Source: Erigeron canadensis (lineage: Eukaryota > Streptophyta > Magnoliopsida > Asterales > Asteraceae). From it: a DNA stretch of 64,000 nucleotides. Location of the stretch: the NCBI RefSeq assembly GCF_010389155.1, contig NC_057769.1, positions 30,566,735 to 30,630,734 of the forward strand, read 5' to 3'. Below the pieces are notes generated by a model that was not told the DNA's origin, ran no database searches, and worked only from the letters and a program-made list of their open reading frames with translations. Below are positions 1 through 17,099 of this stretch, one piece after another (position 1 is the stretch's first letter; each line of letters begins with the position of its first letter). The position numbers and the translations under genes are program-made.

Positions 1-1160
1 ATTAGTTTTGATTATTGAGAGAATTTTTATAAAAGGATAGTTTTAGCTACCGATTATAGTTATGTAAAAGACAATAATGGATTAAAAAAAATGATAAGTT
101 ATGGTTGTAGATGGTTGGACAAGTTCATTTAAATGTATTACGAAAGTTTTTAGCTAACGGGTCGTAAACACATTAGAAGTTTTCATATTATTTTATTTTT
201 TTATAAACTACAAGTTGTGAACAACAAATTTTACTTTGTGTGTAAATTGAAAGAATTAAACTTAAGCGGTGAATCAATTATCTATACTCCTTAATGACTC
301 ATTTTCAAAAAAGAATAAATTAAATTAAATTAAATAAAAAAAACTCTAAAATTGACTCTTTCTTACTCAACAATGATTTTTATTTTTTGTTCTTCACCTA
401 ACTTACCTATAATACTTTAATGAAATAATTAACCCACAAAATAACTGCACTACATTGTCTTACGTTAATTACCTTTACATTAATAACCACATCACCACCG
501 TCACCATCATCGTCGCCGCCATTACCTTCGTTATCACTCATCAATACTACCACCACCCGTCGCTGCCACCACCACCATTGTCTTTGTATCACGCATGCAT
601 AAGTCTAGTATGAAAATGAAACAATGAATAATATAAATATAGAGAAATGATTAATTATCTTAAATAATTTGCCTAAAATTTTTTCTAACCATATGATGAT
701 GACTAGTGATAAAATCAAGGAATTAAATTATGAAAAAAAATTATGGAATTCACATGATATCATTTTATGATTTTAGAAAGATTTATCATTATCATTTCCC
801 ATATAAAATGATAAATATACTTAAAAATGTGCCTAGAAATCAACCTAAAGCTTCGAAACATTGACATGTATATTTCATTAATTCTCTTTATTAATATTAC
901 TCCTTGAATTTTCCAAATGTCATCATCTCATTATTAGACATATCTTTATGCAAATTAATTAGGTCGATTTATCATTATCTTTTTCCCATAAATTTAAGTT
1001 AGAGTAATAAATCAAAATTTTAACTAGCGTGGTTTGGATTAGTGATAACTTAGGTCAAATGTTTTATCTTCATCACAGGCAAAGATCATAGGTCTTTTTA
1101 TATTATTTAAGTTGAATTGTATATTGACCTCATTCATGTACCAAAAAGGTTTGAGATAAA
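1..1160. other. AT-rich intergenic flank
   Basis: No gene is visible. The stretch is AT-rich with many stop codons in all frames. Positions 480-590 are rich in ACC/ATC-type trinucleotides (GGT on the other strand) and are followed near 603 by a CTAGT. The same pairing of trinucleotide-rich tract and CTAGT recurs beside Helitron-like ends elsewhere in the window, so this may be a decayed Helitron tail. Short ORFs here are by-products of the repeats. Confidence 0.6.
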
Positions 1161-1162
1161 AT

Positions 1163-1549
1163 CAGGGGTGGAACTACACTAAACCGAGGGGTAGCCCGGG
1201 CTACGGGTCCGCTCAACTCATGTAGTGTAAATTTTTTCGAAATACGTTGATTTTTTTATATTGGTTCTACGGGTCAACAAATTTTGGGATACCGGTCAAC
1301 GTAGATAACTTTAAACTTTTGAAAGAGTTTTATAGCAACAAGCTTATAAAGATGTAATTTAGTAGCTAAATGGGAGATAAAACTAACAAAAGTACTAAAA
1401 CTCTTATGAAATGCTACAAATAACGAAAAGCCGTTAAAAATGCTTAAAAATCATAACAATCTAGTAATTAGCGTTACTTTACATGAATGTGAGGCTAGTG
1501 TTAAAAAATTTTGTGCTACGGGTCACTTGAAATCCTGGTTCCGCTACTT
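1163..1549 (-). mobile_element. hAT-like MITE, copy A (inverted)
   Basis: It starts CAGGGGTGGAACTAC and ends CCTGGTTCCGCTACTT, imperfect inverted ends related to a consensus CAGGGGCGGAACCAGG. The interior, read on the minus strand, matches copies at 25045-25439 and 30960-31315, sharing stretches around 'ccggtatccca' and 'tgacccgta'. No clear 8-bp target duplication survives. It is non-coding. The superfamily is inferred from copy C. Confidence 0.7.
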
Positions 1550-1799
1550 AATTGAGGTCCAAAAATGATAGAATATGTGAAAAGACATTTTATTTTTTTT
1601 TAATAAATCAGAAATTTAGAAAATGAAATAATTTGGAATCTTGTTAAACATAGCATGTAATCATTCAACATTTCACATGGGAACAAAGTCGAATATGCTT
1701 ATGTTTCCTCCAGCAAGTTTTATTGTAATTAAAAAATAATTATTTGCAGCTGATTATAAAATTAATAAATAAATAATAATTTCTAACTTATACAGAGTA

Positions 1800-1950
1800 T
1801 TTCTTTTTATATTTCCATTCAATTCAATTCAATTCAATCAATTTCACATACACATCAAAATCAATAAAAAAATAAAACAAAATCTCATATTCACTCCCAT
1901 TAAATTCCACAAAGGCACAAATCATTTTGCCATTCATTTCTTTTTTCAAG
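1800..1950 (+). promoter_or_regulatory. Probable 5' leader exon of the GRIK gene
   Basis: A CA/TC-rich segment ends in a strong plant donor (TTTTCAAG followed by GTAAGT at 1951). It lies upstream of the GRIK coding exon on the same strand with no other gene between, which fits a non-coding leader exon and a leader intron. A second possible non-coding exon lies about 2087-2258, ending at a GTGAGT donor. Transcript evidence is needed; the start site is not defined. Confidence 0.4.
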
Positions 1951-2379
1951 GTAAGTCACTATATGATCATTCATAGTTTCATACTCGCTGAATATGAATT
2001 AATATATTGTATGTATATATATATATATATGTATATGTATCATCCTGATTCTGATTTTGATTTTTGTTTTTTGGTGCTGATTTGAAGGGAAAAGAAGAAC
2101 TGGAAGAACTATTGGCAAAGAGAGATGTTGCAGGGGTTGAATAGAAATGGGGCTTATATTATCATCAACTGTTCCTTTCATTTTTCTGAATGGCATCCTT
2201 TGGAGTTCACCAAATTAGCTGATTAATATTACTTTGCATCCTTCCTCTATAGTTATAGGTGAGTTTTATCGAGGCGAATTCGATAAAGATACATGCTTTA
2301 TTCATACCCAGAATGGATATGAAATAAATTAAATAGTTTAAGGCAACATAGTTATATAATCTTGAGTAGTTGGGATGTT

Positions 2380-3275
2380 TAGCAAAAATTTCAAGAAAGT
2401 TTATTTTTTTTTAGTATATGAAGTTAATCGAGCTGACCCCACGAACGAAACGGGTTATCAGGTTTAGTCTCACTTAGGATCAATGCAGTGTATATCTGGT
2501 GGTGATGGTGTGTGAATATGTGTCTTTCTTTATAATTCATAAAGTTTATGCTTTATCAAGAGTATGTATAAATATTTTAAAGCATGTCATGCCCGTATAG
2601 TTTTGGTATCCTGTAAACAGTTAAGTGAAATTTAGCAAAAATGTCAAGAAAGTTAAGATTTTTAGGGCGCATTTAGTTGTGGAAAATGTTTTCTAGTTTT
2701 TCCATTTCTAATTTTCTAGAAAATGGAAGGAGTTTTCCATCTCTAGAAAACAAATGAAAATTTTGATAACGCGTTCAAAACTAGAAAATGTTATTTTATA
2801 TTCCATATTCAAAAACATGTTTTAGTATACTTGGTTAAGTGGGAGGTCGGGGGGTGACAGGGGCGGCGGCAAGGGGTTACGGGGGGCAGGGATGGGGGCG
2901 TAGGGGGAGAGTTAATATAATTTAAGGTTGTTAAATTTAGAAAATGGAAAATGAAAAGTGGAAAACGATAAATAATTGTTTTTTAGTTTCCAATAGAAAA
3001 GTGAAAAACAGTGTTTTCTGTTTTTTTGAAAAGCATTTTTAGAAACCTATGATTTGATCGCATTTTTTTGTTTTCCATGTTTTCTTGGAAAACAGAAATG
3101 AAAAAGAGGGGGTGTTTTCCCCAACTAAACGCGCCCTTAGCATGTGAAATTAAAATGAGCACACACTTAGCGGTATTCAGGTGACCCACATCGAACAGGC
3201 TATGGATTTTAGTCAACCTTAGGAGTTAGGACAGATGTGTGTATATTTGGTAACGGTGTGTGAATATGTTTCTAT
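2380..3275. repeat. Diverged tandem duplication interrupted by a MITE
   Basis: Two related blocks lie in tandem. The first is about 2380-2525. The second begins about 2633 and continues after the MITE to about 3275. Both carry 'tttagcaaaaat.tcaagaaagtt' near the start and 'ggtgtgtgaatatgt' near the end. The second block is split by the 472-bp MITE at 2665-3136, so the duplication came first. Confidence 0.65.
2665..3136. mobile_element. Tourist-like (PIF/Harbinger-type) MITE with TTA target duplication
   Basis: The terminal inverted repeats are GGGCGCATTTAGTTG on the left and CAACTAAACGCGCCC on the right. They are flanked by TTA at 2662-2664 and 3137-3139. A 3-bp TTA duplication is the PIF/Harbinger signature. 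The interior is a looser inverted structure of 'ttttcca/tggaaaa' blocks without coding capacity. It lies in the presumed leader intron of the GRIK gene. Confidence 0.8.
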
Positions 3276-3486
3276 AAGGAGAAACATATAAAAACAAACT
3301 AGCACGCCAAAGTATAAAATTCTATGTTCATTTTCTTTGTTTGTCTATAAGTGCTGTTTTGTGGACTATAGCAATTATTTAGTTATTGGTTGTTCAGCTA
3401 CAGGACTATTTTGTTTTTTACATAAGTTTTGTATTGAGAAAGACTAGTTGATATATGCTGTACAGAATTACTCAGGTGCAAGTGTG

Positions 3487-8674
<5,188 letters not shown>

Positions 8675-8904
8675 GGTGTTTTTGCGTTTGTTTTGCTTAA
8701 CAGTTCTGTTGTACATTAAGATCTAATTATCATTCATGAGTTTAAAGTAAGGTTTTGACGAATGGAAAGGGCACAAGGTTAGATAATAGTTTGGAATTTC
8801 ATGAGCTGTGACATTTATTGTCACATTTTGATGTGAAATGGCTCTGAAGTTGGATAAATATCTGCCTGGATCCATTCTATAAGTGTTAGAAGAACCAACG
8901 AGAA

Positions 8905-9025
8905 TCAAAGGGTATTTGGCCTGGTGGTATTCGAGATGGTCGAAACAATAAAGAGGTTGTGGGTTTGAGACCCATTAGAGACAAATACAGATAATTGTAT
9001 GGTGTGAAAATTGGTTTTTAAAAAG
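8905..9025 (+). mobile_element. Short tRNA-derived SINE downstream of GRIK
   Basis: The element is flanked by a near-perfect 14-bp direct repeat, agaaccaacgagaa at 8891-8904 and agaaccaacaagaa at 9026-9039. It carries an A-box-like 'tggcctggtggta' and a B-box-like 'ggtttgagaccc' and ends in a short A-rich tail. It starts about 230 bp after the GRIK stop codon and may lie in or near the 3' UTR. Confidence 0.75.
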
Positions 9026-9039
9026 AGAACCAACAAGAA

Positions 9040-12000
9040 ATGAGATTAATTGATTGACTTTTTGCTAGTTCTCGACCTAATGAACCGAAAAGGGCTTTGA
9101 TGGGTTGGCTTCTTAGGCCATGTTGTTTCATTTTTCTTTATGCCTAACATTCTACAACTATATTCATGCAAATCTGTCAAGTTGAATTTACAGTCTTGTG
9201 TTGTTTCATAAGATTTATGCTGATTGTGTTGCAGAATTTTTTAATTTTTTTTTCCGTTCATTTCCACAGTCTCTTTACACATTACAGTTTTAAATAATCA
9301 GACGTCCACAATTCACCATAGTACCATTTTTCTTTATGGAATGATGGTCTTGTTTATGTGCAAGGGTATTGCTGCCAACATATCTCGCGATAATAATAGT
9401 ATATTGTTCTGCGGCATATCAAAATTAAGTCTCCAAATCATATTTAGTCAACCAATCCCTTCCGATTCATATGAACTAAAAAAGAAAATTCATTAACCAA
9501 AAAGAATTCGGGTCTGTTAATTACTAACAATGAATTTTATTCAAGTAGAGTATTTTCTAGTAGCAGTATATATATATATATATTTCAACAATAAAATACA
9601 AATGACGTTTAATTGCAATTTTGCGAATAAAGAATCCAAAAATGAGTTAAACAAACAGCGAATAATTTAATTTAATGATAAAATACTAAAATAGTGTTTA
9701 TGAAATTGGTATTTTACAAAATGATCCTAACCAGTGTAAATGATGTTCAAATTTTACTCGTAAGTTCTGAAATGACGTGAGCTCGAGCTTAAAATCTGAA
9801 GTTACATCAAATCCATTGTCCAACTCGTTTAAATCCATTGTATAATTTAGAGTTTAAAAACCAAAAATAAAACTACATATACTAATATCCCTCTACATTA
9901 AGCCCATGACTTCCCAAATCAGGATATGACTCTCTAACATAATTAGTTAATTACATAACCTTGTCTTTTCGAAGAGTTTCCTCACAGTAGATTTTATGTC
10001 ATCAATCATCAATAAATAAAAACTTTAATTGATAACTGGCATACAAATGAATTTGATTTAAGTTATCATCGTCATCATTTCAAATAAATTTGATCATTAA
10101 TGTGTCGCTCAAATTATGTACCTACATTTTTTTTTTACTATGGCTAAGCTGCATGATCATCTCCCGGTCCCCCTTGTCAGAGACTTTGGAGATAAATTTA
10201 GATATTTTCCGATCAAACGAAAGGTTCCTTACAGTTCTACGTATCACATTATCAATAGTTTTTATTCAAGATATATCAACTATTATAAAACGTTCTAATT
10301 TCTGAACTAGAGCTTACCTCATTCTTATATTAAAAAGAATTAATTAGTTGACCGTCTAATATTGTTTTAATTCGTCGGTCCACAATCATTATATTAGCAA
10401 ATTGTATAGCGTTTTTATGTTTTTATATGAAAGAAAATATCTCTCGGGGAGATGGCTGAGTGACCCAAAGCGGCCTATAACATAACAAACGTACAAGAAT
10501 TTATAGGGGAATTTAACGTGACGGTATTAATTGATGGTTTTTATCAACCTAAACGTTATGAGATCAAGTGTTGGAGATTATTAGTGTTAATATTATGTGA
10601 TTTTAGAATAAATATTTGCCTTTTCGAACCATGTTGACGTATAAATAATACCGTGTTTCGAACTATAATTAGTAAAGCTTAATTTGGCCAACGACTAAAA
10701 ACAAGGTTCAAAGTTGACTTCTTTAATAAATAGGAAAACGAAAAAAGGCAAAAAGGACTAAAAACAAAATTGATTTAAGGCACTTGAAATAAACCCAAAT
10801 ATAATACTTCCAAGTTCCAATCATATCAAATTATTGGTTCACTAAAATAATGCCGAATAAAATAAACAAAACGATTGAGGACCTTGAAAATATAAGGCTA
10901 AACTTTGATACAATTATACAAAACTAATATAAATAGTTTATATTAAGCATTTTGGTAAAGTTGATGTATAGATAATGAATTATATATTTAAAGCTGTTTT
11001 AATATTCATTTTTATGGTTTACTTCTCTATTTTGAATTGTTTTACAACTATGTCTATTTATAAATTCTATCAATGAGAAAATTTCTAAAAGATAAGTTGG
11101 AGTGTATTAGAATTATTGACTATACCAATGAGAAAACTTTTAAATGGTAAAGATAAGTTTTCACGAGTTACGTAATGCAACAGTCGTATTTTTATCAAGG
11201 TTGTAAAACTTTCTCGAATCAGCCAAGTATCAAAATAAACTCTTGACTTCCCACCTCGCCGAGTCGAGTCCGAGTCACGAGTTCTCCAATTTTAATACGG
11301 AAAAAGTGTTGATGAAACGTGAATCTATCAACTAATCTAACGTTTAATTTTAAAAGTTGAATTATTATGTTAATATTATCAAACAGATATATTTAAATTT
11401 GAAATTTGGAATATATTTTTAAAGTATTATTACATATAATTTCAAAAATACTTATATAAAATTCTAATTCGAGTACTCCACGAGTCGAGTCTGATTCTCC
11501 AAAAACTCATGACTCTCCCCTCGTCGAGTTGAGTCCGAGTTACAAGTTCCCCAACCTTAATTTTTATCCACTTGTGTTAAAATTACTGTGTAATAAATTT
11601 TTTTAAAATTAAAGTTATAAATGGAGTATTTTGAAATATGAAAAAAACACATAAACCTCCAATAATCACATTTTCAAAGAAAATAATAAATGAAACGGAT
11701 AATATCATTCGGTTTATGTTTATAGAACCACGTAACTTTGCATTTATCCTATAGGAAAACAAAATCATATGCTTTCATCAGTCTGAAAAGGAAAAGAAGT
11801 GTTTTTATAGCTTGAGGATGTGGTCTGTTGTGATCCACACAACTACTACAGTTTTGTTTAAATTTTCCTTTTGTAATCTTTTTACGTAAAATAAACAGTA
11901 TCAATAATTTTGGATCCACACAACTATCACAGTTTTGGTAGCTTAAGGATCGATGTGGTCTGTCACTCTGTCGTGAGTGAGTTGTTATTCGAAAATAAGA

Positions 12001-12180
12001 GCTTCTTAATTTTATCTCATCTTAATAGATACCATAAAACAGTTGAATTAATAACTTATTAATCAGTCATATCGCTCAATTTTATCAAATAGACTCTCGT
12101 TTATGTCATCATTTTGATTAACTATAAATTAAAAATCTTAATAATAATTATCCAAATATATTATTATATTAGTATTTACT
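9040..12180. other. AT-rich intergenic DNA, no gene seen
   Basis: No ORF with recognisable homology was found. Features inside it: an AT microsatellite near 9568-9583, a tRNA-Ser fragment at 10446-10474, and two direct duplications. A motif around 'gagtcgagtccgagt' occurs at about 11265-11300 and again about 11480-11550. A 'ggatccacacaactayyacagttttg' block occurs at about 11833-11860 and 11911-11938. ORFs of 60-71 codons at 10090-10305 and 11583-11768 have low-complexity translations and are not supported. Confidence 0.6.
10446..10474 (+). pseudogene. 5' fragment of an organelle-type tRNA-Ser
   Basis: About 29 bases match the 5' half of plant organelle tRNA-Ser(GCU), with only a few differences: the acceptor start, the D-arm box 'gatggctgagtg' and 'aaagcggc'. 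The anticodon arm, variable arm and T-arm are absent, so no functional tRNA can form. It could be a small plastid or mitochondrial insertion, or part of a tRNA-derived repeat. Confidence 0.45.
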
Positions 12181-12580
12181 ATTCCTAATACCCGTACGAT
12201 GTACGGTAGATATATAAATTGTATCATAAAAAAAATACAAATATGCCTCATACATGATTTGTGAGTTTGAAATAAATTGTGGTTAAAGTAAATCGATGAT
12301 CGAAGCTAACTTATAATAAACACAGTAATGATAAATATAATATATATTTAGTTAGAATTTTAAATTTACCTTAAAATTTTAAAATCAAAAATCAGAACTT
12401 GTAAACATAATGGATCTGGATGATGGCAAATGGCCTTGTGACTTCGGATCATAAACTCAAATTTTTGAAGTTTTCATGTTAATAGCTTATTATAATTAAT
12501 ATAAGTATTAGGAGTTGAATAATTAAAAAAAAAAAAAAGAGAGACAATTTGTTAATGATGGCAATATTATAGATTTTTAA
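12181..12580 (-). mobile_element. Helitron 3' region, copy 1
   Basis: Read on the minus strand it ends in a hairpin (stem CCGTAC/GTACGG at 12192-12206) followed by GGTATTAGG, close to the canonical Helitron end of hairpin then CTAGT, but the CTAG is degraded. The adjoining roughly 380 bp align with 35790-36140, which carries an intact CTAGT end. It is non-autonomous. The 5' end was not found. Confidence 0.6.
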
Positions 12581-15390
12581 TGACAATAAAATTATTTTAG
12601 AAAGTTGAATTGAAGCTTGACTTCTGTAATTCTTTGCTCGAATGGAAGTAACTAAAATCAACTTTTCCTTTCAATTCTTGATTGACTAATAGTATTGTTT
12701 TAGTTTCTTTGTAAAGATGGAAATAGGGGGAAAAAAAACAAAACAAACTTTCTACTTTGTTTTGACGACCTGGAACAAAAAAGAAACGGAATGAGTATAT
12801 TTATATTTAAGTTCAGATAAGGTTTAGATTTCTAATGGATTATGGAAACTAAATATATAATGATTAATTATCATCATAAAAAAAAGATTTTGATATAATA
12901 GAGTTTGATATATTTTAAAAAAAGATATGCGTCGTTTTAAGATTGTGTCACATGTCATCATAAAAACTCTACAATTCTGTTTTAATATATTGGTAGATAT
13001 TATTTTATAGAAAAGGTTTCATAATTTACACTTTTTTGTTTTTCATCAATAATTTACACTTTTAGCCCTAAATACTTTATTTATATTTATTTTTAGCTAT
13101 CAAGAATTTTTTAAAATTTATAATTATTTAATTAGTTAGAAAAAAATTTCAACATATTAAATATTGTTTATAAGAAATTATTTCAAAACCTAATGACTTA
13201 TTAACAAATATTAAATTAGATTTTTATAAATTATAAATATTAATATTTAGTTTAATATTTAATGTAAACATAATTTGAACTCTAAATACATATCCCAAAC
13301 ATAATAGCAGATGGCGATATACAACACCCTTATCCTAAACACAATAGGAATCACTAATCATGAGACGACCACAGAACAAAGCACGATTTATGACAGATGG
13401 TTACTTGAATATTAAATCCACATCAATATGAACCTCATTCAAGATTCATTATATTTCTCAAAAAAAAAAGGTACATAACTTTCTCCTTTTTTTATATATT
13501 AGATTTGCGTATTAATGTTTAAAGTTACAATTGTCACTCAAATCTTGTTATCAAAAAATATGAAAACAATCCTAATTGCTATTTAATTCTCATATGACAT
13601 GTGATTGAAGATAAACCTATGCGTGTACAAGATCACAAGTATGTTTATATTTTAATTCTTAATTATCTTTCATAACAATATCACATTATGAGTACAACTG
13701 GTGTCAAAAAAGTTTTATAATAGTGAAATTAGCATGTGCCTTGTGGAATGAATACGACAAACAATTTTCATCAATATGTCTCAGCTAATAATGACAGTGA
13801 CGAAACTATGATTTTTTACTAGAACTTGCAAAGTATAACACTGTATATCTTCAAAATTATAAGCTTTTATGACTTAAATGTATAAAGATTTAATATTAAT
13901 AATATCCTAAATCACGTGTACAGTGTTGAACACGAGTCTAAAATTTAGTAAACTAAGATAAAAGTCCTTATTTTTGTTTAGGTTATATAGGATAGAGTCA
14001 ATTTCGATTCAAATAGTACGTGGTATAATCTAAAAAGGATATTTACGAAATGTTTGTTGAGAATAGCTTTTAACTTATTTCCTCGGTGATTGTTTCGAGA
14101 CCATTTATGACGAAACTTGACGTCTAACCACGAAGGGTAAGGGGGAATCCCTACTTCGAATTACTATTACAATGAGTTGTCGATCAACTTACCCCGTATA
14201 AGCCATATAATGTCGTTTCAATACATTTATCTTAATCCTTACATGATTAGGTAACCCTCAAAGATTGAGCCTTTTTTTTTTAACGCCGTGCCTTCTGTAG
14301 CGGTTAAATTGGTGGGTTTTTCCTCCCCTGTGGTCCTTGACTTCGTAGATTGGTCGCTAGGACTACCTGCCCGTATGGATGTAACGGCTAGCTGTCCGGT
14401 GACACGAATATTAAAAAAAAACATATGATTTGTAGCTTTAATGATACGAACCTTGTTTCTTTTAAGGCTAAAAACTGCTTAATGATAAATTTGTTAAACG
14501 TAAAAAGTCAAAACTCACTACGCTAAGGGCAAACCGCAAAAAACGACTAGTTTAAGTTTGACTCGATAAAATTTGACTCGATATAGATAAGTCACATTGG
14601 TCATCTGGTCCAAACTTTAATGACACAATTACGTGACTAACTAGCTCGTTAAAATGTGATTCTATTATCACTTGATCGGTTTAGAAAAAAAATGTTATAT
14701 TGGCAACAACAAAAAAACTTAGTTCCTTTTAATATTCACAACCCAATCTAACAATATTATTCTTTAAAAAACTTATTTGTCTCTTATATATATCCAATCC
14801 AACCAATACCAACTTTTATACTCCCACTAACAACCCAACCAAATTATTATTTTTAAAATATATAATAATACTTTTAATTAATATTTCTTTTATTTAAAAT
14901 TAAGTTCAAATATTCAAAGTATTATTTTAATTCAATATATTAAATTATCAATCATGACTTTGTATTTCATATTTTAATTTTATTTATTTATTTTAGATCT
15001 AATTTAGTTATATAGAATTTAGATTTTGAATTAATAAAACACCATATTGGCACGATATTAAGTTAGAACAAATTGGGAAAATTAAAAATATACAAGTGAG
15101 ACAAAACACATTACAGTATGTTGCAACTTGCAATTAAAAATTTGGCCCAAACCTCCGTTGCCTCACCGACTAAGTCGGTTGTTATTAACTTTGTTTGTAT
15201 TTTTTTTTTTTTTTCACAGTTAGGTCCGACCGAACCATTCTTAAACATCCAACATTGGATGGTCTTATGATTTTTTATTTTTTGAACGTTCAACACTTTT
15301 GTTCATTCAAGCAAAAATTAGCGAGAGGCTAGAGATTACAAGCACGGATGAGAGGATGAAATATGGGTTTTATAGTACAGTTTATCAGAA
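12580..15390. other. AT-rich intergenic DNA, no gene seen
   Basis: The stretch is very AT-rich and stop-rich. At 14300-14410 there is a GC-richer block ending in a 9-base A-tract, which could be the end of a retroposed element, but no target duplication was found. Nothing else recognisable. Confidence 0.55.
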
Positions 15391-16890
15391 AATATGTTAA
15401 AAATTAAAAGTGCTCCAGTTGTTCCAATCTACACGATGTTTTGTTGATCTGTTTATAAACCAGAGAAAGCTCTTCGTCTTGATTTCCTTAGCGGCAAACC
15501 TTGTCGAGGCAATCTTGCTGGAGAAGACGCACTCGTTCCGACTTTTCCATATTACCCAGCAGTAGGCCAGTATTAAGAGGCTGGTGGTTTTGCCTTTTTC
15601 TAGGTTGAGTAGTGGATGTTTATGTGTCTCGAACAAATCTTTGAAGCATGTAGGTCTCGTGTGAGGGAGTTTACACCAAGCAGTGATGAAGTTCCAGAGA
15701 GTTGAAGCAAAAGAGCAATGGAGGAATAGGTGCTCGGTCGACTCATCAAATTGATTACATAAAGGACAATAGTTAGATGATATCATGATGTTCTTATTTT
15801 GCATTAGATCTTTCGTTGGTATCCTATTCATCTCTATTCTCCATCCGAGAATGTTGGCCTTCAAGGGTGCCAATCGATTCCAGGGAAACCTCCAGTGGTG
15901 CGGTCCATATGTTGCAGATTGAAGAAGTGCCTTCATTGATTTCACGGTGAAGTTTCCAGAAGCGTCTTGAATCCAACTCCACGAGTCTTTTGTGTGGTGG
16001 AGTATAACACCAACGATCTGACTTATCAAATCATGGAGCTGCTGTAGTTCTGATGGGTTCGATGGAGGTCTCAGCCAGTCCCACTCCCATTGTGAAAAAC
16101 GACCATTTCTTGTGCATCTATCCTTTATTGAACAACCTTATTCTTCTTTAGCTTAAATAATTCTGGGTAGGCCTCATAGAGCGGTTTGTCTCCATTCCAC
16201 GAGTCAATCCAGAATCGAATGTTGTTTCTGTTTCCTATGTTCCCTGCAAACAGTTTCTCCAAGTAATGGCATAGGTGGGAATATAAATCGAAAATGTTCT
16301 TCCATACTCTCATGATGACGGAACGAGACGGTATAGGTTGACAGTTCTTTTTTGATGAATGGATCGAACTAATGACACGTCCCCAAAGACTACATGAATC
16401 TTTATGGAAGCGCTACCACCATTTTGATAAAAGAGCTAAATTTTTTTGTTTGTAAGCAGCCCAACCCAAGCTCTCCCGATTCAATTGGAGCAATTACCCT
16501 ATCCCAAGAGACCCATGGATTTTCTTGCATCCATTTAAAGAACCCCCCCCCCCCCCCCCCCAAGAAAAACGTTCTACGAATTGTTTCAAGTTTTGAAATA
16601 ACACATACCGGGGCTTTAAACAACGAGAAATAATAGGTCGGGAGACTATCAAGCACATAACGAAATAAAGTAATTCTACCACCAATTGAGAGGGAAGTGG
16701 CCTTCCATTGTGAGAGGCGGGATTCAAATGTTTGAATGACGGGTAGCTAATTTTTGATCAAGTTCATGTTTAATCCAGCCGGTAGACTGGGGTAGGTTAT
16801 CGGGAAGTTTCCAATGCCACAGTTTAGAATATTGGCTGAGAGTTAGGATTTATCAGGAGATAAGTTCAGCCCATGAAAAACCTTTCAAAT
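15390..16890 (-). pseudogene. Degenerate LINE (non-LTR retrotransposon) tail
   Basis: Minus-strand reading gives consecutive LINE pieces in the expected order. From high to low coordinates these are the reverse-transcriptase C-terminus (about 16400-16860: 'YPSLPAGLNMNLIKN', 'ESRLSQWKATSLSIGGRITL', 'WVSWDRVIAPIESGELGLG'), a linker (16125-16313), then a zf-RVT-type domain of about 210 aa (15397-16029) with 'LAPLKANILGWRIEMNRIPT', 'CPLC' and 'ESTEHLFLHC'. Frames shift between pieces and a 19-base homopolymer breaks the RT segment. The endonuclease and most of the RT are missing, consistent with a 5'-truncated dead copy. Confidence 0.85.
16543..16561. repeat. 19-base C homopolymer inside the LINE
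   Basis: An uninterrupted run of 19 C (G on the LINE strand) sits where intact LINEs carry a short Trp-Gly-Gly motif. It translates to a run of Gly and offsets the frames on either side. Confidence 0.9.
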
Positions 16891-17012
16891 TGAAGTGCAA
16901 TCAAAACATATGGTACGTAAGTTGTAACCTAGGGTAAATATAGCCCAAAACAAATTATCTTTCAAATTGTTTTTTTATGTCATTACCTTCACACCTCGAG
17001 CAAACTCAATTG

Positions 17013-17078
17013 ACTTGTTCCGGTGTGACCATCACAAAACCAATAACTTGTTCCGGTGTGACCATCACAAAACCAATA
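17013..17078. repeat. 33-bp tandem repeat, two copies
   Basis: Two adjacent 33-bp copies start at 17013 and 17046 (core ttccggtgtgaccatcac) and are followed by a partial, diverged third start. There is no coding or regulatory assignment. Confidence 0.9.
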
Positions 17079-17099
17079 ACATGGTGCGGCACCTGCTTT

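Noticed and set aside
407..592. 61-codon minus ORF with Trp and Asp runs
   Set aside because: By-product of a trinucleotide-rich tract, with no domain and no gene-like context.
3448..3486. In-frame upstream ATG adding 13 residues to the kinase
   Set aside because: It lies before a good splice acceptor (CTCAG at 3471-3475). The added residues lack GRIK-like character, while the ATG at 3487 leads directly into the conserved Cys/Gly-rich start.
10446..10520. Functional tRNA-Ser
   Set aside because: Similarity stops after about 29 bases, and downstream sequence cannot complete the cloverleaf.
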